Below are positions 26,695-35,423 of a stretch of 64,000 nt of DNA, in pieces. The stretch is taken from assembly GCF_013294015.1 (NCBI RefSeq), contig NZ_JABSNO010000014.1, forward strand, positions 17,707-81,706, read 5' to 3'. The translations under genes and the position numbers were made by a program. The first letter of the stretch is position 1. The number at the start of each line of letters is the position of its first letter. The notes beneath the pieces are model-generated. The model did no database searches. It was not told where the DNA came from and saw only the letters and a program-made list of their open reading frames with translations. Source of the stretch: Frigoriflavimonas asaccharolytica (GTDB lineage: Bacteria; Bacteroidota; Bacteroidia; Flavobacteriales; Weeksellaceae).

Positions 26695-26724
26695 CCGCTC
26701 TTTTTTTAAGAGCGGTTTTTTTTT
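26695..26724 (+). terminator. Terminator between the two T9SS cargo genes
   Basis: Stem CCGCTCTT / AAGAGCGG, 8 bp, loop of five T, then a run of nine T. It ends the upstream cargo gene and separates it from the following one. Confidence 0.9.
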
Positions 26725-26759
26725 GTAAATTTGGGGTAGTATTAATTAAATCTTTACAA

Positions 26760-28331
26760 ATGAAAAAAATTTACCTTCTATTATTAATCGTTTTTACAAC
26801 GCTTGGATTCGCACAAACCTACACTGCGGATTTTGAAGCAGAAACAAAATCCAGTTATGCATCTGCAGATTTGGATATTGGTACACCAGCAATAAATTGG
26901 AACCTGACAGAAACTGTGATTGGAAATTTATCCAATGATTGGTTTAATGGTACAAAAAGCTTGAGGTTTAGAGGTTACGCTGCCTCTGCTGCTACAATGA
27001 ATGCCAATAAAGCTGGAGGAATAGGTACAATCTCTTTCTCTTACAGACAATATGGTACAGATTCTCAACTTCCTTACAATGTAGATTGGAGCTCAAATGG
27101 AACTACATGGACAACCATTGGGACAATCACTGCTACTGCTACAGTTCAATTATTTAGTTTTTCACTAAACCAAGCCAATGCAAGAATAAGAATAGTAGCT
27201 GTTGGTGGCGCATCATCCAACCAAAGAATGAATATTGATGATATTTCAATCACAAACAATGGAGCTGTTGGAAGTCCAACACTTGCTGCAAATCCTACTT
27301 CTGTTGATTTCGGAAATCAAGCTACTTCTACAGCATCTGCAGCAACATCTGTTTCTGTGATAGGAAGTTCTCTTACGGTTGTACCAACGTATGCTATCTC
27401 TGGTACAAATGCAAGTATGTTTTCCGCAACGGGAACACTTACAGTATCTGGTGGTACGCTAAACGTAAATTTCACACCTACATCTATTGGTGCAAAAACA
27501 GCAACACTAACCATTACTTCTGGAGCGAATACTTCTACAGTTTCCCTATCTGGTAATGGAGTAAGTGCAGGAAATCCTTATGGTTTAAATGATGGAGCAC
27601 CACTAAACATGTTGATGGAAAACTTTGAAAGTGGAACCGCAAATACAACGGCAAATCCTACCGGATGGATTAATGTTGCAGAAAACGGAAACAGAACTTG
27701 GGATACAAAAGCTTTTGGAGGAAATCAATATGCACAAATGAGCGCCTTCAGTGGTTCAGGAGTTTATAAAGTATTGCTAATAAGCCCAGCTGTAAACTTA
27801 AACAATATCAACAAGACAAATGTAACCTTTGATTGGAATTCAGGTTTTGCTAATGGTGCTACATTGGATGTATACGTTATTAAACTAGTTGGTGGTGTGA
27901 TGCAAAAAACTTTATTGCAAAGCATAAATGATACTACGAATAGTTCTGGTTATGGAACTACTTTTAATACCGTAACTCTTAATCTTTCTGCTTATTCTGG
28001 TACTGGATTTTTAGCTTTCGAATACAATGGTGATGCTGCTTCTACAACTACAACATACCAAATAGACAATGTGAATATGCCAACTACATTGGGCGTTTCA
28101 GATTTACAGAATATTAAAAACACTTTCGTGAAAAATACTTCCGTTACCAACGAAATTAATTTTGGTGCAAAAGCAAACGTGAAAATATTTTCTATGAACG
28201 GACAGCTTGTAAAATCTGCAAACGTATCTGAAACAAAAAGCTTAGAAGTTTCTAATCTTGCTTCGGGAATGTATATCGTTACTGGAATTGTAAACGGTGA
28301 GGCAGTTTCTACAAAAATATTGAAGAAATAA
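26760..28331 (+). CDS. Secreted multidomain protein with T9SS type A sorting domain
   Basis: 523 residues. Signal peptide (ends GFAQ), then a jelly-roll-like region, a choice-of-anchor D-like Ig domain at about 168-272 (LAANPTSVDFGNQATSTASA then NVNFTPTSIGAKTATLTI), a choice-of-anchor J-like region from about 285 (LMENFESGTANTTANPTGW) and a C-terminal T9SS sorting domain identical in layout to that of the preceding gene. Typical of secreted adhesins or binding proteins of Flavobacteriales; no catalytic residues were seen. It has its own downstream terminator. Confidence 0.85.
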   Translation: MKKIYLLLLIVFTTLGFAQTYTADFEAETKSSYASADLDIGTPAINWNLTETVIGNLSNDWFNGTKSLRFRGYAASAATMNANKAGGIGTISFSYRQYGTDSQLPYNVDWSSNGTTWTTIGTITATATVQLFSFSLNQANARIRIVAVGGASSNQRMNIDDISITNNGAVGSPTLAANPTSVDFGNQATSTASAATSVSVIGSSLTVVPTYAISGTNASMFSATGTLTVSGGTLNVNFTPTSIGAKTATLTITSGANTSTVSLSGNGVSAGNPYGLNDGAPLNMLMENFESGTANTTANPTGWINVAENGNRTWDTKAFGGNQYAQMSAFSGSGVYKVLLISPAVNLNNINKTNVTFDWNSGFANGATLDVYVIKLVGGVMQKTLLQSINDTTNSSGYGTTFNTVTLNLSAYSGTGFLAFEYNGDAASTTTTYQIDNVNMPTTLGVSDLQNIKNTFVKNTSVTNEINFGAKANVKIFSMNGQLVKSANVSETKSLEVSNLASGMYIVTGIVNGEAVSTKILKK

Positions 28332-28361
28332 GTATAAAATACTTCCTTATAATTTATTTAA

Positions 28362-28391
28362 AAGTTGTTCAGAAATGAACAACTTTTTTTT
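28362..28391 (+). terminator. Terminator after T9SS cargo gene (bidirectional)
   Basis: Perfect 9-bp stem AAGTTGTTC / GAACAACTT with loop AGAAAT followed by eight T. The T-run overlaps the last codon of the convergent gene, so it probably serves both directions. Confidence 0.85.
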
Positions 28392-31209
28392 AGTAATATC
28401 CTCTCCTTAAAGTATTTACCAAAGAACTAAAGTTTAATACCAAAGAAAACCGTACCCTGCTAAAATAGTCTTTGAAACTAGGTTCAAAACCTAAAGTAGA
28501 ATATACTGGAAGAAAGAACTCTATAAAATCTGGGATTATTTTCACCTTAACTCCAGTATCATAAATGAATTTAGATGGTACACTTTTGTTTTTATAAAAT
28601 CCTACATCTGCATACACATCAAACAATTTCCAGACGTGAGAATTTACATTTACACTTGTGATAAACTGGTTTGCGGTTGTATCTATAAAAGATTTAAAAC
28701 CAGCATCTGCCAATATAAACTGCTGAGAAAGAATACCAGAAGTTGCGCTTTGGCCAACTAAATTATAGCTAAAAGAATAATTGGAAACCCGAGAAATTCC
28801 AAAATCAAATTCACTATTTCTTGTATTATTTTCTAAAAAGTATCCCGCGAAAAGGCGAAAACTCATTTTTTTATTTTTTGCAAACTCCCATCTGTAAAAG
28901 GCTTCTGCAGAAATTTTATTAAAATCTTCCATCAATTGATAGCTCGTACTGAAATATTTTTCGTGAATCAACTTATTGTCAGAATATCCAAAATTCACAT
29001 TAAATAAATTATACTTATCATATTCATTATTTAAAATTGCACGTGCACTCAAATCTTTTTCAAAATGATTGTACGAAAGAGAAAAACTTCTATTGATGGC
29101 GCTCCTAGGGTTTTTTGCCCAATCTATAGATGCAAATGCTGAATATTTTTGGTAAGCTAAATCAAAATCATAATGAAAGAAGGAACCAGCAACACCGAAA
29201 TTTAAACTTCTGAAAAAACTTTCTGATGGTCTTATTTTATAAACCACACTTCCAGAACCAGCAATTTCTTGGGTTCCAGTGCTGTAATAAGGCGTGAGCG
29301 AATATTCGAAATTTTGATCAAATAGAGATTTATTTTTAAAATTTAATCCTAGTAATATCCTATCATAAGCATTGAAAGCCAATCTTGGATTCAAATATAT
29401 CTCATTATATTCTGGATTTGGAATATCTTTTAATAATTTAAATTTAATCTTTTTCATATTTGAAAAAATGCCCTTCGTGTACAAATAATTATCTCGAAGA
29501 GAAGATTCTGGAAAAGAATTACCTTCGTTCACTTCTATTTTATATGCATTTTTATCAGGAACTTCGTAGTATTCATCGGTTTTTTTTGAAGGAGTATCAT
29601 ACCAATAACTTTGGACTTCCCCATTTTCCGAAAATGTTTTTAATTGAAAGGGAACAGCAAGATTGGTATTTTTCTTAATCCGAACTAATAATTTCCCATC
29701 TTCTCTTTCAAAGCTTTTTGTCTTAAAATTAACGCGCTGTTTTTCAGAAATATACTCTTCAAAAAAATTAGATGAACCATTGCTTTTTGTAGATAGTTGA
29801 TTCAAAAATTCTTCAGAACTGAGCAAAGCGTCTTTATTTTCAACTAAAAAATTTTTTAGAAAAGTTTCAAAATTGAGCTCACCCATTTTCTCGGCTACAA
29901 AATTAAATAGGCTCCCCGTTTCAAAACCACTGATTGCGTTGCTATTGAAGTTACTTAAATCTTTGAAATTCTCTCCAATTTTTTGATCAAGATTTTGTGT
30001 CATCATATATTGATAAGACAAACCATAACGGTCTGAAAGATTCAAATCTGATGCATGAAACAATTTTAAAGGTTTAATACCAAGCAATTTAGTTTCTGGT
30101 AATTTCCCCAAAAGTTTGCTTTCGCTGTAGAATTTTTTTAAATATTGTATTTCCAGATAGGATTGCAAACCATTCGTCATCCAATGGTTTTCATTTTTAT
30201 TCACAGCAAAAGTTTCTTCCATCACTTTTTGAGAAAGAATGCTAAAATAATCTAAATCTACCTGTTCAGACTCTGTGAATAATTCAAAATTAAATTTCCA
30301 AAATTTGAGCGATTTTATGCCTACAAATTCTTCCTTATTTCTAAATTTTTCACTGATGAAAATTTTCTGCGGAAGACTTCCTGTTCTATCATTTATAAAT
30401 TTTAAATGTAACGGGGCATAAAACTCAAGATTTTCTAGAATCTCGGCATTTACGTTATATCCAAAAACGACAGGAATATTTGCGCCATCAAGAGGTACAT
30501 TTATTTTTTGAAATTTTGTTTTAGAAATAAAAATTTCTGGATCAGTTTTTAAAATTCCTTCAAAATAATTGGGTAGAATTTCGGGCAAATTGCTTTCGGC
30601 ATATTCAGCATTTGGCAACTCGAGTTGTATTTTCCAATGTGTATTGTAATTGGCAGTTTCTTCTATATCATTATAAAATCTATCTTTTCTTTCTCCTTTT
30701 TCAAAACTATCTGGTACAAGAAAAAAATATTTCAGCGCAACTTGATTGGTAGAAATTCCATAACCAGTGAAAGATATGGAAGGTAATTTTAATGTATATT
30801 CTAAATGCAAATTTATACTTTCGCCAGACTGCAATGGTTTATTTAAGGAAAAATAAATATTTTCTTTGGTTAAATCTATTGCAGATTTAATGCTAAAATC
30901 ATCACATCTGATGTCTAAACTTTCTAATTTCCCGAGCTCATTTTTGTTTGAAAAGTATAATTCTCTATCTCTATCTTCTAATTTTCTTTCAGATAAAGCG
31001 GTGCCTTTATTTTTGTAAGCCGCTATCCAATTGAGTAATTTGACTTCATTTACATCTGTTTGATTTTTATTGTGATAGACAATATCTTGCGAAACTATAA
31101 GCGTTTTATAATCCGAAGAAAGTTTGGCTTGGATGTAAATAGAATCTTGTTGTGCAGAAAATTCTGCAACAAAAACAAAAAGTAAAAAAAGGATGAGGTT
31201 TTTTTTCAA
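28390..31209 (-). CDS. Degenerate M1-peptidase-like domain fused to a putative outer-membrane barrel
   Basis: 939 residues. A signal peptide (start TTG, MKKNLILFLLFVFVAEFSAQ) is followed by about 140 residues resembling the N-terminal beta domain of M1 aminopeptidases (SLNKPLQSGESINLHLEYTL). Where the HExxH region should lie the text is KVMEETFAVNK, and at residues 341-355 NHWMTNGLQSYLEI replaces the usual NEG zinc-ligand block; neither zinc ligand set is present. From about residue 600 the sequence becomes barrel-like with repeated aromatic strands and ends VNTLRRGYY. It could be a surface receptor or scaffold rather than an active peptidase. A TATCTTTG box lies about 20 bases before the start. 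Confidence 0.6.
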   Translation of the reverse strand: MKKNLILFLLFVFVAEFSAQQDSIYIQAKLSSDYKTLIVSQDIVYHNKNQTDVNEVKLLNWIAAYKNKGTALSERKLEDRDRELYFSNKNELGKLESLDIRCDDFSIKSAIDLTKENIYFSLNKPLQSGESINLHLEYTLKLPSISFTGYGISTNQVALKYFFLVPDSFEKGERKDRFYNDIEETANYNTHWKIQLELPNAEYAESNLPEILPNYFEGILKTDPEIFISKTKFQKINVPLDGANIPVVFGYNVNAEILENLEFYAPLHLKFINDRTGSLPQKIFISEKFRNKEEFVGIKSLKFWKFNFELFTESEQVDLDYFSILSQKVMEETFAVNKNENHWMTNGLQSYLEIQYLKKFYSESKLLGKLPETKLLGIKPLKLFHASDLNLSDRYGLSYQYMMTQNLDQKIGENFKDLSNFNSNAISGFETGSLFNFVAEKMGELNFETFLKNFLVENKDALLSSEEFLNQLSTKSNGSSNFFEEYISEKQRVNFKTKSFEREDGKLLVRIKKNTNLAVPFQLKTFSENGEVQSYWYDTPSKKTDEYYEVPDKNAYKIEVNEGNSFPESSLRDNYLYTKGIFSNMKKIKFKLLKDIPNPEYNEIYLNPRLAFNAYDRILLGLNFKNKSLFDQNFEYSLTPYYSTGTQEIAGSGSVVYKIRPSESFFRSLNFGVAGSFFHYDFDLAYQKYSAFASIDWAKNPRSAINRSFSLSYNHFEKDLSARAILNNEYDKYNLFNVNFGYSDNKLIHEKYFSTSYQLMEDFNKISAEAFYRWEFAKNKKMSFRLFAGYFLENNTRNSEFDFGISRVSNYSFSYNLVGQSATSGILSQQFILADAGFKSFIDTTANQFITSVNVNSHVWKLFDVYADVGFYKNKSVPSKFIYDTGVKVKIIPDFIEFFLPVYSTLGFEPSFKDYFSRVRFSLVLNFSSLVNTLRRGYY

Positions 31210-31228
31210 ACAATATTTTAAAAGTGAA

Positions 31229-31236
31229 CAAAGATA
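31229..31236 (-). promoter_or_regulatory. Candidate Bacteroidota -7 box
   Basis: TATCTTTG on the minus strand, matching the Bacteroidota TAnnTTTG element, about 20 bases before the TTG start of the gene at 28390-31209. No clear -33 box was found at the usual spacing. Confidence 0.4.
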
Positions 31237-31298
31237 ACAAGCTAAATTTTAAATATTTAAAACGCTTAATTTATATACGTTTACAATATTTTAATAGT

Positions 31299-32657
31299 TT
31301 ACAAACTCGCTAAATATGCATTCCATCCTGCAATTTTGTATTCCAAAGATGCTTTTTCCGCATCGTCTGCTTTATAAATTCCTCTTCCAACGATAATGAA
31401 ATCTGAATGTAAATTTTTGAAAACGTGCTCTGGCGTATTGTATTGTTGTCCTTTTCCGTCTCCTGCAGTTGCAAGATTTACACCGGGAGTGAATAGTAAA
31501 AGACTATCAGAAATTTCATTTTGACAGACACCTCCAATGATATTAGGATGCTCTATTGCTATTTTTTCTGCCTCGTTTCTGTAATGATTATCCGTTAATG
31601 TACCTTTTGAAGACATACCTAAAATAGCGACAATTCCGGAATTTAAAAAATATTCCATTGCAGCATAGCCACCAATTACTTGGGAGGTCACCAAATCTGC
31701 CCAACTAGAAATTCTGTAGATTCCGTAAGAATATTGTAATTCTTGCGTATTTCCGATATCTGCAAATTTCCGATCTTCCATCAGCAAAAAATCGTGCCTT
31801 TTTGCTATTTCTAAAAGCGGAACAATTGTTTTTTCATAATCAAAATCTGTAATGATATCGATGTGCGTTTTCAAAGCAACAATATTAGGCCCTACTTTTT
31901 CTGCCAAAGAAAGCAATTCAGAAGTTGTCAAAACATCTGCTGAAGCAATCAAGTTGGATTTTTTTGCGATCGCAATGTTTATCAATTTTTGAGAAATATG
32001 ATGTTGCGTTTCTTTATTTTTTTCTTCGTAAGATTTTCTTGTTCTCTTTTCAAACTTAACAATATTCCCTTCCAAAAAATCTTTGATTCTTGCAATCTCA
32101 TCGTCCATCAAAAGATTTTCTTCACTCAACATTTCACAAACTTCTGTAATGTTGAAAAGCGTATGCACATTGTAGCCTTTCTCTTCTAGCATTTCTTTTC
32201 CACCTTGTTGGCGATCCAAAACAACTACAATATCAGAAACTGTGATTCCTTCATTTTCAATCTCGGGTATGGTTTCCAAAAGAGATTTACCAGAAGTAAT
32301 GACGTCTTCTACCAAAAGACAGTTTTGTCCTTTTTTATAAATTCCTTCTATCAACTTTTTCGTGCCATAGCTTTTCGCCTCTTTTCTTTTGATGATTAAG
32401 GGAATATAACTTTCTAGCGACATTGCCGTTGCCATTGGAAGCGCAGCGTATGGAACACCACAAATTACATCAAAATTATCCAATGGAAGCATTTCCAAAA
32501 GATAGTTTGCTAAATGTTTCAAAATTTTTGGATCTGAAGCTAATGGTCTTAAATCTACATAAAACGGACTTTCAATACCGCTTTTTAAGGTAAATTTTCC
32601 AAATTTTATGATGCCTAATTGATAACATTCTAGAAAAAATTGTTTTTTGGTCTCCAT
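31299..32657 (-). CDS. pyrEF: Bifunctional UMP synthase (orotate phosphoribosyltransferase + OMP decarboxylase), eukaryote-like
   Basis: 452 residues. Residues 1-200 are an orotate phosphoribosyltransferase: VDLRPLASDP, CGVPYAALPMAT (66-77), RRKEAKSYGTKKL and the PRPP motif LLVEDVITSGKSLLET (114-129). Residues 222-452 are OMP decarboxylase with LKTHIDI (Lys263) and the catalytic EDRKFADIGNT (294-304, Asp295, Lys297, Asp300), followed by VTSQVIGG, GVNLATAGDGKGQQYN and DFIIVGRGI. It catalyses the last two steps of UMP synthesis. Domain order and the wording of both domains match the eukaryotic fused UMPS rather than the usual separate bacterial enzymes. Confidence 0.92.
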   Translation of the reverse strand: METKKQFFLECYQLGIIKFGKFTLKSGIESPFYVDLRPLASDPKILKHLANYLLEMLPLDNFDVICGVPYAALPMATAMSLESYIPLIIKRKEAKSYGTKKLIEGIYKKGQNCLLVEDVITSGKSLLETIPEIENEGITVSDIVVVLDRQQGGKEMLEEKGYNVHTLFNITEVCEMLSEENLLMDDEIARIKDFLEGNIVKFEKRTRKSYEEKNKETQHHISQKLINIAIAKKSNLIASADVLTTSELLSLAEKVGPNIVALKTHIDIITDFDYEKTIVPLLEIAKRHDFLLMEDRKFADIGNTQELQYSYGIYRISSWADLVTSQVIGGYAAMEYFLNSGIVAILGMSSKGTLTDNHYRNEAEKIAIEHPNIIGGVCQNEISDSLLLFTPGVNLATAGDGKGQQYNTPEHVFKNLHSDFIIVGRGIYKADDAEKASLEYKIAGWNAYLASL

Positions 32658-32713
32658 TGATTTTTGAATTTTTGTAAAGTTACTATTTTAAAAAAAGTTC
32701 TGAAAATTATACA

Positions 32714-32750
32714 CAAAAAAATCGTTCTTTATTTAAAAAACGATTTTTTA
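32714..32750 (-). terminator. Terminator after DUF1232 gene
   Basis: Stem AAAAAATCGTT / AACGATTTTTT (11 bp) with a loop of about 13 bases; on the minus strand it ends in a run of T. It separates the DUF1232 gene from pyrEF. Confidence 0.75.
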
Positions 32751-32763
32751 TATCTAGATAATT

Positions 32764-33105
32764 TTAAGAAACTATCTCTGCGTCTACGATTTGGTTTTGC
32801 TTTATCCTATTTTCTGCTTCCCAAAGTAAAAATTTATCAACTTCTTTGATTAATTTTGGAATTACTAAAGCCAATACCGCAAAATCATCTGCTAAGCCAA
32901 GAACAGGAATCATCATCTCTGGCAGCAAATCTATGGGTGAAAGTACATACAAAAAACCTAGAAGTGGAAGAATAATATCCAAAGTCTTCATTTTGTATGT
33001 TCCGTTTCGCCACATTTTTAGCATTCTATAGATGTCTGGAACTTTTTTTAAAAAACCTTTATGCTTAATAGCTTCCTTTGCAATATGTATTTTAGAATAT
33101 TTCAT
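32764..33105 (-). CDS. YkvA/DUF1232 family small membrane protein
   Basis: 113 residues. The DUF1232 core is visible: DIILPLLGFLYVLSPIDLLPE followed by MMIPVLGLADDFAVLALVIPKL (each shortened here). Two hydrophobic segments suggest a membrane hairpin. The SPIDLLPE and GLADD motifs define the family. Its role is not known. It stands alone with a terminator after it. Confidence 0.85.
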   Translation of the reverse strand: MKYSKIHIAKEAIKHKGFLKKVPDIYRMLKMWRNGTYKMKTLDIILPLLGFLYVLSPIDLLPEMMIPVLGLADDFAVLALVIPKLIKEVDKFLLWEAENRIKQNQIVDAEIVS

Positions 33106-33194
33106 TTTTATATAAATTGAAGTGTTTAACTCTTACAAAAATAATCAAAATACCTGCCAATTAATAAGTTATATAGTTAATAAAAACTTAAATT

Positions 33195-33746
33195 TTAGCG
33201 TTGTACATTATCTATGAATTCATTTGCAGTCTCGGAATTCCAATTTCTAGTGCTGGTTTCTTTCAATAAAATCCTTCCATCAATATCCAACAAATAGGTA
33301 GTTGGAAATACAGAAGGCAACAAATTTTTGGAAAGCGGACTTTGCGCAATGTACACTGGTACACTATAATTATTTTCTTGTAAAAATTTTTTCACGGCTG
33401 CTTCTTCATCTTGCACGGCTATTAAAACGAAATCTACTTTACCTTTTTTTGCATCGTATAATTCTTGAATGGAAGGCCATTCCGTTCTGCAAGGTGCACA
33501 CCAAGTTCCCCAAAAATTAAGGAATACTGTTTTTTTACCTTTAAAGTCTTTCAAATTTGCATCTGGAACATTCATGCCTTTTAGCGCGATATCATAATCT
33601 GTATCGTCTAGTTTCAGAGCACTTTCTACCGCTGCAATTGGAAAAAATGCATCTCGAATACTGGTTTTCACATTTGGAAAAGCAAAAATTACAAATACGA
33701 AAACCAGCAAAATTGCTGAGAACCAATATTTTTTTACAAAATTCAT
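33195..33746 (-). CDS. TlpA/ResA-like thioredoxin-fold oxidoreductase
   Basis: 183 residues with an N-terminal membrane anchor (about residues 7-25) and a periplasmic thioredoxin domain. The active site is FWGTWCAPCRTEWPS (WCAPC), and the cis-Pro loop is VFPTTYLLD. This type of protein reduces disulfides in the envelope, often for cytochrome c maturation or oxidative stress. It starts immediately after the stop of the next gene (33747), so both are co-translated. Confidence 0.9.
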   Translation of the reverse strand: MNFVKKYWFSAILLVFVFVIFAFPNVKTSIRDAFFPIAAVESALKLDDTDYDIALKGMNVPDANLKDFKGKKTVFLNFWGTWCAPCRTEWPSIQELYDAKKGKVDFVLIAVQDEEAAVKKFLQENNYSVPVYIAQSPLSKNLLPSVFPTTYLLDIDGRILLKETSTRNWNSETANEFIDNVQR

Positions 33747-34310
33747 TTAAATTAAATTTAGAATTTCTTCGATGGTATCTTTCCCTTTATTTTTTGCGTA
33801 GTAAACTTGCAAATCATTGTGGAGATCATCAATGGTATAATTATCTGGATCGGTTTTATATTTTTTTAATAATTCCAAACCATGTTTTGGCCTTGGTCCC
33901 CAAGTATTTTTAACGGTAAAATCTTCATTAAGAATTAATACTTTTGGGATAGATTGCCCACCATTTGTAAGAAATTGATCAATCAAAGAATGATCTTCAT
34001 CTCTATGAAAAATTCTTACTTCATTTTTGCCTTCAAAAAAAGCATTCAGCGTAGGAATTGCTTGGCTTGCATCTCCGCACCAAACTTCGGAAATAATTAA
34101 TATTTTTCCGGTAAAGTTTTTAGAATCAAGCGTTGCCAAATCTTCTTCAGATGGTTTGTATACTTTTTCCATACGAGCCATTCTGTGCAAACCTAGTTCG
34201 TAATATCCTTTTTTTTGTACGTCGTCCTCATTTCGAGGGTTAGAAAGTCTTGCTGCTCCTTCTTTTTTGTAGGCTTCATAAGAAACCGCTTTGTCCCAAT
34301 ATTCTTTCAT
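33747..34310 (-). CDS. Thioredoxin-fold protein with a single active-site Cys (CGDA)
   Basis: 187 residues, cytoplasmic, no signal. The thioredoxin-like strand-turn reads IISEVWCGDASQAIPTLNAFF, where the usual CxxC is CGDA, leaving one cysteine; the cis-Pro loop GGQSIPKVLIL is present. It matches the Thioredoxin_9 type. A single Cys suggests mixed-disulfide or bacilliredoxin-like chemistry rather than classical reduction. It sits between the TlpA-like gene (adjacent) and aroC (2-base gap), so these three genes form one operon. Confidence 0.8.
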   Translation of the reverse strand: MKEYWDKAVSYEAYKKEGAARLSNPRNEDDVQKKGYYELGLHRMARMEKVYKPSEEDLATLDSKNFTGKILIISEVWCGDASQAIPTLNAFFEGKNEVRIFHRDEDHSLIDQFLTNGGQSIPKVLILNEDFTVKNTWGPRPKHGLELLKKYKTDPDNYTIDDLHNDLQVYYAKNKGKDTIEEILNLI

Positions 34311-34312
34311 AT

Positions 34313-35374
34313 TTATATTTTTCTCAGTTTATCAATCAAATACAAATCCGTTAGCACAAATGCTGCCAAATTTTCTACAATTGGCACTGCTCTGGGCAAA
34401 ACACAAGGATCATGTCTACCTTTTCCTTCCACAACTACTTTTTCACCATCTTTATTGATGCTATTTTGTGGTCGCAAAATCGTTGCTACAGGTTTGAAAG
34501 CTACACGAAAATAGATATCCATTCCGTTGGATATTCCACCTTGTATTCCACCAGAAAGATTGCTAATCGTAGTTCCATCTTCGTTGAAAATATCGTTGTG
34601 ATCTGAACCTTTCATTTTTGCGCCGCAGAATCCGCTTCCATATTCAAAACCTTTTGCAGCGTTGATATTCATCATCGCTTTGGCCAATTCTGCTTGCAAT
34701 TTCCCGAAAACAGGCTCTCCGATTCCAACAGGAACATTTTGAATAACGCAAGTTATGGTACCACCAATTGTATTTCCTTCTTTTTTAATTTCTTTAATTT
34801 TAGAAATCATTCTTTCCGCAGTTTCCGCATCTGGACAGCGAACATCATTATCTTCAATTTTAGAAAAATCTAAATCTTGGTATGGCTTTTCACAGAAAAT
34901 ATCTCCAACAGAAGAAACGTATGCATTTATTTTTATTTCCTTTGGCAAAAGTTGCTTTGCAAGACTCCCCGCAATAACCCAATTTAAAGTTTCTCGTGCA
35001 GAAGATTTACCACCACCGCGAAAATCTCTTACCCCAAATTTTTTATCGTAGGTAAAATCTGCATGCGATGGTCTATAATACTCAGAAATATGATCGTAAT
35101 CTTTAGATTTTTGATTTTCATTCGGTACCAAAAATCCTATAGAAGTTCCAGTAGATTTTCCCTCGAAAATGCCAGATAGAAATTGAACTTTATCACTTTC
35201 TTTTCTCTGCGTAACGATGGAGGATTGACCAGGTTTTCTGCGATCTAGTTGATGTTGAATTTCTTCATAATCTATTTCTAAACCAGCGGGAAAATTATTT
35301 AAAATTCCACCATAAGCTATGCCATGACTTTCACCAAAAGTAGTGAGCGTAAGAAAGTTTCCAAGTTTAAACAT
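34313..35374 (-). CDS. aroC: Chorismate synthase
   Basis: 353 residues, full length for AroC. Motifs: [19 protein letters not shown], the FMN-binding [11 protein letters not shown] and the [12 protein letters not shown] and [11 protein letters not shown] blocks, and near the end [15 protein letters not shown]. It makes chorismate from 5-enolpyruvylshikimate-3-phosphate. A candidate -7 box (TAAATTTG) ends about 4 bases before the ATG, so the transcript may be nearly leaderless. It heads the operon with the two thioredoxin-fold genes. Confidence 0.97.
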   Translation of the reverse strand: MFKLGNFLTLTTFGESHGIAYGGILNNFPAGLEIDYEEIQHQLDRRKPGQSSIVTQRKESDKVQFLSGIFEGKSTGTSIGFLVPNENQKSKDYDHISEYYRPSHADFTYDKKFGVRDFRGGGKSSARETLNWVIAGSLAKQLLPKEIKINAYVSSVGDIFCEKPYQDLDFSKIEDNDVRCPDAETAERMISKIKEIKKEGNTIGGTITCVIQNVPVGIGEPVFGKLQAELAKAMMNINAAKGFEYGSGFCGAKMKGSDHNDIFNEDGTTISNLSGGIQGGISNGMDIYFRVAFKPVATILRPQNSINKDGEKVVVEGKGRHDPCVLPRAVPIVENLAAFVLTDLYLIDKLRKI

Positions 35375-35378
35375 GATA

Positions 35379-35386
35379 CAAATTTA
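35379..35386 (-). promoter_or_regulatory. Candidate -7 box directly before aroC
   Basis: TAAATTTG on the minus strand (TAnnTTTG consensus), ending 5 bases upstream of the aroC ATG. A start about 5-7 bases after the box would leave almost no 5' leader. Confidence 0.35.
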
Positions 35387-35423
35387 CTGAAGATATTATG
35401 ATTTTGAGATTGAAAGCTTAATT

